A DNA stretch of 6,766 nt from a bacterium (GTDB taxonomy: Bacteria > Gemmatimonadota > Gemmatimonadetes > Gemmatimonadales > Gemmatimonadaceae). Under the pieces are notes generated by a model. The model saw only the letters and a program-made list of their open reading frames with translations. It searched no databases and was not told the origin of the DNA. Position 1 is the stretch's first letter. Each line of letters begins with the position of its first letter. The stretch is from positions 1 through 6,766 of the forward strand of contig JAJZRK010000174.1 of NCBI GenBank assembly GCA_021802745.1. Reading direction: 5' to 3'. Positions 4,890-6,766 of the stretch are shown one piece after another. The translations under genes were made by a program, and so were the position numbers.

Positions 4890-5780
4890 GTGAAGCTCAC
4901 CCGTACGAGCACCTCCTCACCCTTCCGCCAAGCGCCCAACCTGGACGACGCATCGCTCGTCCAGCACGAAGTGGAGGCGCTGCGTGTGGAATACCGCCGG
5001 CTGGTGGGTCGCATCAATTTCCGGACGCGCCGCGGCTGGATGTTCGTGGGCCTGCTCGTGCTCACGCTCGTCGCCTTCGTGACGGTGGCGGCGCTGGTGC
5101 TGTCCCCGTCGGACTGGGCCAGCAGTCAGCAGTCCCGCTTCACGCAGATGACGGCGCTGCTCCTCCTCGCCGCCACCGCCATTCCGCTCGGCGCCTACTT
5201 CGCGCGGCGCTACGACCGGCAGCGCGAGCGCGTGAAGATCGCGCGCACGCGACAGCACGAGGTGCTGACCCGCCTCGAACAGCTCGACGAGGTGCGGGGT
5301 GCCCGCCGCCGCCCGCGCCGCCGCCGGCGCAGCAGGCGCTCGTGGGCGTGGCGCATCGCGCATCCCGCGCAGTTCAGCCGCCCGCCGCTCGAGACGATGA
5401 CCGCCGCCGCCCTCGAAGACGCCGCGGATCAACTGAGCGGCCAGGTGGCCGAGGAACGGGGAAAGCGCGCCGTCGCATACGCGCACGCGTGGATCACCGG
5501 CGCATTCACGGTCATCATCGCCTTCAGCATCACGCTCGCGGGCCCCGAGTACCTGAGCGACTTCCTCGGCGGACGGCAGTGGGGCGGCGCCGCCGGCCCC
5601 GACCCGCTGGTCTTCTGGCTCACGCTGACCATCGGGCTCGTCGTCTTCGGCGGCCTCGGCTCGCACCGCGTGACCGTGCTGCTGCGCCGGGCGCACGCCT
5701 ATCAGGACCGCCTCACGGCGGTTGAACGCGCCCTCTGGGACGCGCGCGTGCTACTGCGGGAGCGTCGCGAGGAAGTCTGA
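4890..5780 (+). CDS. Four-helix membrane protein with Arg-rich loop, function unknown
   Basis: I do not recognise a family. From GTG 4890 the protein has 296 residues. It has a charged helical N-terminal part (20-48), helices TM1 (about 49-71) and TM2 (86-105), and a long charged, possibly coiled-coil stretch (106-136). A basic patch at 136-155 contains 11 arginines and reads as RRRPRRRRRSRR at its core. A second charged helix (170-200), TM3 (201-219), TM4 (240-258) and a final charged helix (262-296) follow. The two halves look alike: charged helix, membrane hairpin, charged helix. By the positive-inside rule the arginine loop and both termini should be cytoplasmic. GTG 4821 is in frame and would give 319 residues. 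It sits only three bases after the -10 box of the best promoter, so transcripts from that promoter would not contain it; GTG 4890 is preferred. The last 30 bases overlap the convergent hydrolase gene. Confidence 0.75.
   Translation: MKLTRTSTSSPFRQAPNLDDASLVQHEVEALRVEYRRLVGRINFRTRRGWMFVGLLVLTLVAFVTVAALVLSPSDWASSQQSRFTQMTALLLLAATAIPLGAYFARRYDRQRERVKIARTRQHEVLTRLEQLDEVRGARRRPRRRRRSRRSWAWRIAHPAQFSRPPLETMTAAALEDAADQLSGQVAEERGKRAVAYAHAWITGAFTVIIAFSITLAGPEYLSDFLGGRQWGGAAGPDPLVFWLTLTIGLVVFGGLGSHRVTVLLRRAHAYQDRLTAVERALWDARVLLRERREEV
5751..5780. other. Convergent 3' overlap of two genes
   Basis: The stop codon of the four-helix protein gene (TGA, 5778-5780) lies inside the hydrolase gene, and the hydrolase stop (TAG on minus, 5751-5753) lies inside the membrane-protein gene. 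The last nine to ten codons of each gene are therefore encoded on opposite strands of the same 30 bases. No terminator hairpin separates them, so transcripts are likely to be antisense to each other at their 3' ends. Confidence 0.8.
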
Positions 5781-6557
5781 GAGCACCTGCGTCACCGCGG
5801 CCGGCTGCTCGACGGTGCTCGAGTGGCCGGCCGCCGGAATTCTGGCCAGTCGCGACCCCGCAACGTGCTCGTGGATGCGTCGCGCCTTCGGCGGCGGCGT
5901 CGCCACATCCTCGTCTCCTACCACGACAAGCGTCGGCACTCTGATGGAGGTGATGGCATCCATCACCCCCTCGCGCTCGATGACGCCGCGCACCGCGCGC
6001 ACGATCGAGCGCGGCCGCGACGCGATTTCCGCGCGCCAGCCGGCGCGCTCCTCTGCCCGTGCCGGATCGCCCATGAACGTGCGCCCGAAGAGGATCGGCA
6101 TCACGCGATCCGCCACCCAGCGCGTGCCGAGCGTCCGGGCCACGAAGGCCAGCGTGCGGTACTTCGGCACGTTCTCCGGCGCTTCCGGCTCCGCCGATGT
6201 CTCGAGGAGCGACAGCGAGTAGAGCAGGTCGGGGCGCCGCGCCGCCAGCCGCATCCCCACGAAGCCGCCCATCGAGAGCCCCACGAAATGACACGGGCGC
6301 GCATCGAGCCCTTCGATCATGGCGACGGCATCGCGATAGCACGTGTCCATGTCGTGGGAGCGCCCACCGGGATCGCTGCTCCGTCCCTGTCCCCGATGGT
6401 CGTACGCAATGCAGCGGAAGCGGTCGCGGAGCGTGGCCACCTGCGTCGCGAACATGCGCGACGACATCAGCAGCCCGTGGCTGAACACAATCGCAGGGTC
6501 GGGGCCGCCCGTGTCCTCATAGTAGAACGAGACGCCGTTGGTCGTGAAATGCGGCAT
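5751..6557 (-). CDS. Alpha/beta-fold hydrolase, 3-oxoadipate enol-lactonase-like
   Basis: This 268-residue protein has the complete catalytic set of an alpha/beta hydrolase. The oxyanion-hole HG is in FSHGLL (H27, G28). YDHRGQGRSS (52-61) follows strand 4. The nucleophile elbow is GLSMGG (93-98, S95). The acid is in VVGDEDVATPP (probably D217) and the base in AAGHSS (H245). A cap of about 70 residues sits between the elbow and the acid. The size, the DHRGQGRS segment and the GHSSTVEQP ending resemble 3-oxoadipate enol-lactonases and related carboxylic-ester hydrolases or haloperoxidase-like enzymes. No protocatechuate-pathway gene lies nearby, so that specific reaction is not supported. No signal peptide is seen, so it should be cytoplasmic. 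The ATG has no Shine-Dalgarno sequence, but MPHFTTNGVSFYYEDTG is a typical family start. The 3' end overlaps the convergent membrane-protein gene. Confidence 0.92.
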   Translation of the reverse strand: MPHFTTNGVSFYYEDTGGPDPAIVFSHGLLMSSRMFATQVATLRDRFRCIAYDHRGQGRSSDPGGRSHDMDTCYRDAVAMIEGLDARPCHFVGLSMGGFVGMRLAARRPDLLYSLSLLETSAEPEAPENVPKYRTLAFVARTLGTRWVADRVMPILFGRTFMGDPARAEERAGWRAEIASRPRSIVRAVRGVIEREGVMDAITSIRVPTLVVVGDEDVATPPPKARRIHEHVAGSRLARIPAAGHSSTVEQPAAVTQVLSDFLATLPQ

Positions 6558-6613
6558 GCCGGGTAGGGTCGCGGGAGAAAGGCTGCGCTCGCACCGTCAG
6601 AGGTAACGCGCGA

Positions 6614-6638
6614 GGCGCAGCGCCGAAAGGGCGGCGCC
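6614..6638 (-). other. GC-rich hairpin in the hydrolase leader
   Basis: GGCGC (6614-6618) pairs with GCGCC (6634-6638), and an alternative register pairs GCGCC (6620-6624) with GGCGC (6633-6637). It would fall early in the leader transcribed from the -10 box at 6652-6657. No T-run follows on the minus strand, so it is not a classical terminator. A regulatory role is only a possibility. Confidence 0.35.
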
Positions 6639-6651
6639 ACAGGGCTAACGC

Positions 6652-6657
6652 ATTATG
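6652..6657 (-). promoter_or_regulatory. Probable -10 box of the hydrolase gene
   Basis: On the minus strand this reads CATAAT, five of six to the sigma70 -10 consensus, inside a short A/T-rich island (ATTATGAATT on plus, 6652-6661). No good -35 hexamer is found 16-19 bases upstream, so an activator or another sigma factor might be needed. The predicted leader to the ATG at 6557 would be about 85-90 bases. Confidence 0.4.
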
Positions 6658-6712
6658 AATTCCCGTTGCGGGGTGCGGACTCGATCGTCTTCGCCGCAGC
6701 GCGGAGCGCGCC

Positions 6713-6731
6713 GCCCCCGCTCTGCGGGGGC
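6713..6731. other. Perfect 8-bp GC hairpin near the right edge
   Basis: GCCCCCGC and GCGGGGGC form a perfect eight-pair stem around the loop TCT (6721-6723). There is no T-run on either side, so an intrinsic terminator is not shown. It may belong to a gene outside the window. The remainder of 6558-6766 holds no gene that I can support. Confidence 0.5.
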
Positions 6732-6766
6732 CTCGTCGCCGTCGCGCGGGGCGTCGTGGGTGTTGG

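Noticed and set aside
4817..5725. Arginine- and proline-rich 302-residue plus-strand frame overlapping the four-helix protein
   Set aside because: Its composition is typical of a GC-rich shadow frame, whereas the overlapping frame has four clear membrane helices and charged helices in a sensible order.
6593..6670. Possible integron attC-like site (GGGCTAACGC and nearby GTAACGC and CCGTTGCGG)
   Set aside because: The two AAC-type elements face the same way instead of inversely, the AAC/GTT pair that is inverted is far too close, and no cassette boundary or integrase is visible.

Overview
The window is a very GC-rich stretch (roughly two thirds G+C by eye) with dense, ordinary bacterial gene packing and codons ending mostly in G or C. 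Six protein-coding genes can be supported. Five of their six starts lack a convincing Shine-Dalgarno sequence. The gene mix (a Ycf46-type AAA+ ATPase, an orphan GspF/PilC-like membrane protein, a small PlsC-type acyltransferase) and the style of the intergenic repeats suggest a Gram-negative soil or environmental bacterium, perhaps Gemmatimonadota. Acidobacteriota or Myxococcota cannot be excluded. This placement is inference; there is no rRNA or marker gene.

Layout: positions 1-48 hold a polypyrimidine repeat. A minus-strand AAA+ ATPase gene follows (52-1548). Next is a 183-base intergenic region made almost wholly of two more copies of that repeat in inverted orientation. On the plus strand come a short type II secretion F-family membrane protein gene (1732-2553) and, overlapping it by one base (TGATG), a 12-helix MFS transporter gene (2553-3758). 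The next 397 bases carry no gene. They contain an inverted repeat of a GAAGGACA-type motif, a perfect 19-base palindrome and ten copies of a GCCGTT-type hexamer. A PlsC-like acyltransferase gene (4156-4755) and a four-helix membrane protein gene of unknown function (4890-5780) follow. A good sigma70-like promoter at 4790-4818 lies before the latter. A minus-strand alpha/beta-hydrolase gene (5751-6557) converges on it with a 30-base overlap. The last 209 bases contain a probable hydrolase promoter and two GC-rich hairpins, and no gene.

The genes do not form one obvious pathway. The F-family/MFS pair is probably co-transcribed and translationally coupled. The ATPase is divergent from it and shares the repeat-rich spacer. 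The acyltransferase (lipid remodelling) and the four-helix protein look independently transcribed. I see no phage, transposase, CRISPR or toxin-antitoxin signature. The most unusual material is non-coding: the three-copy G-quadruplex-capable repeat around the ATPase gene and the composite repeat at 3796-3990. Among the proteins, the shortened F-family protein and the four-helix arginine-rich protein are the least ordinary.
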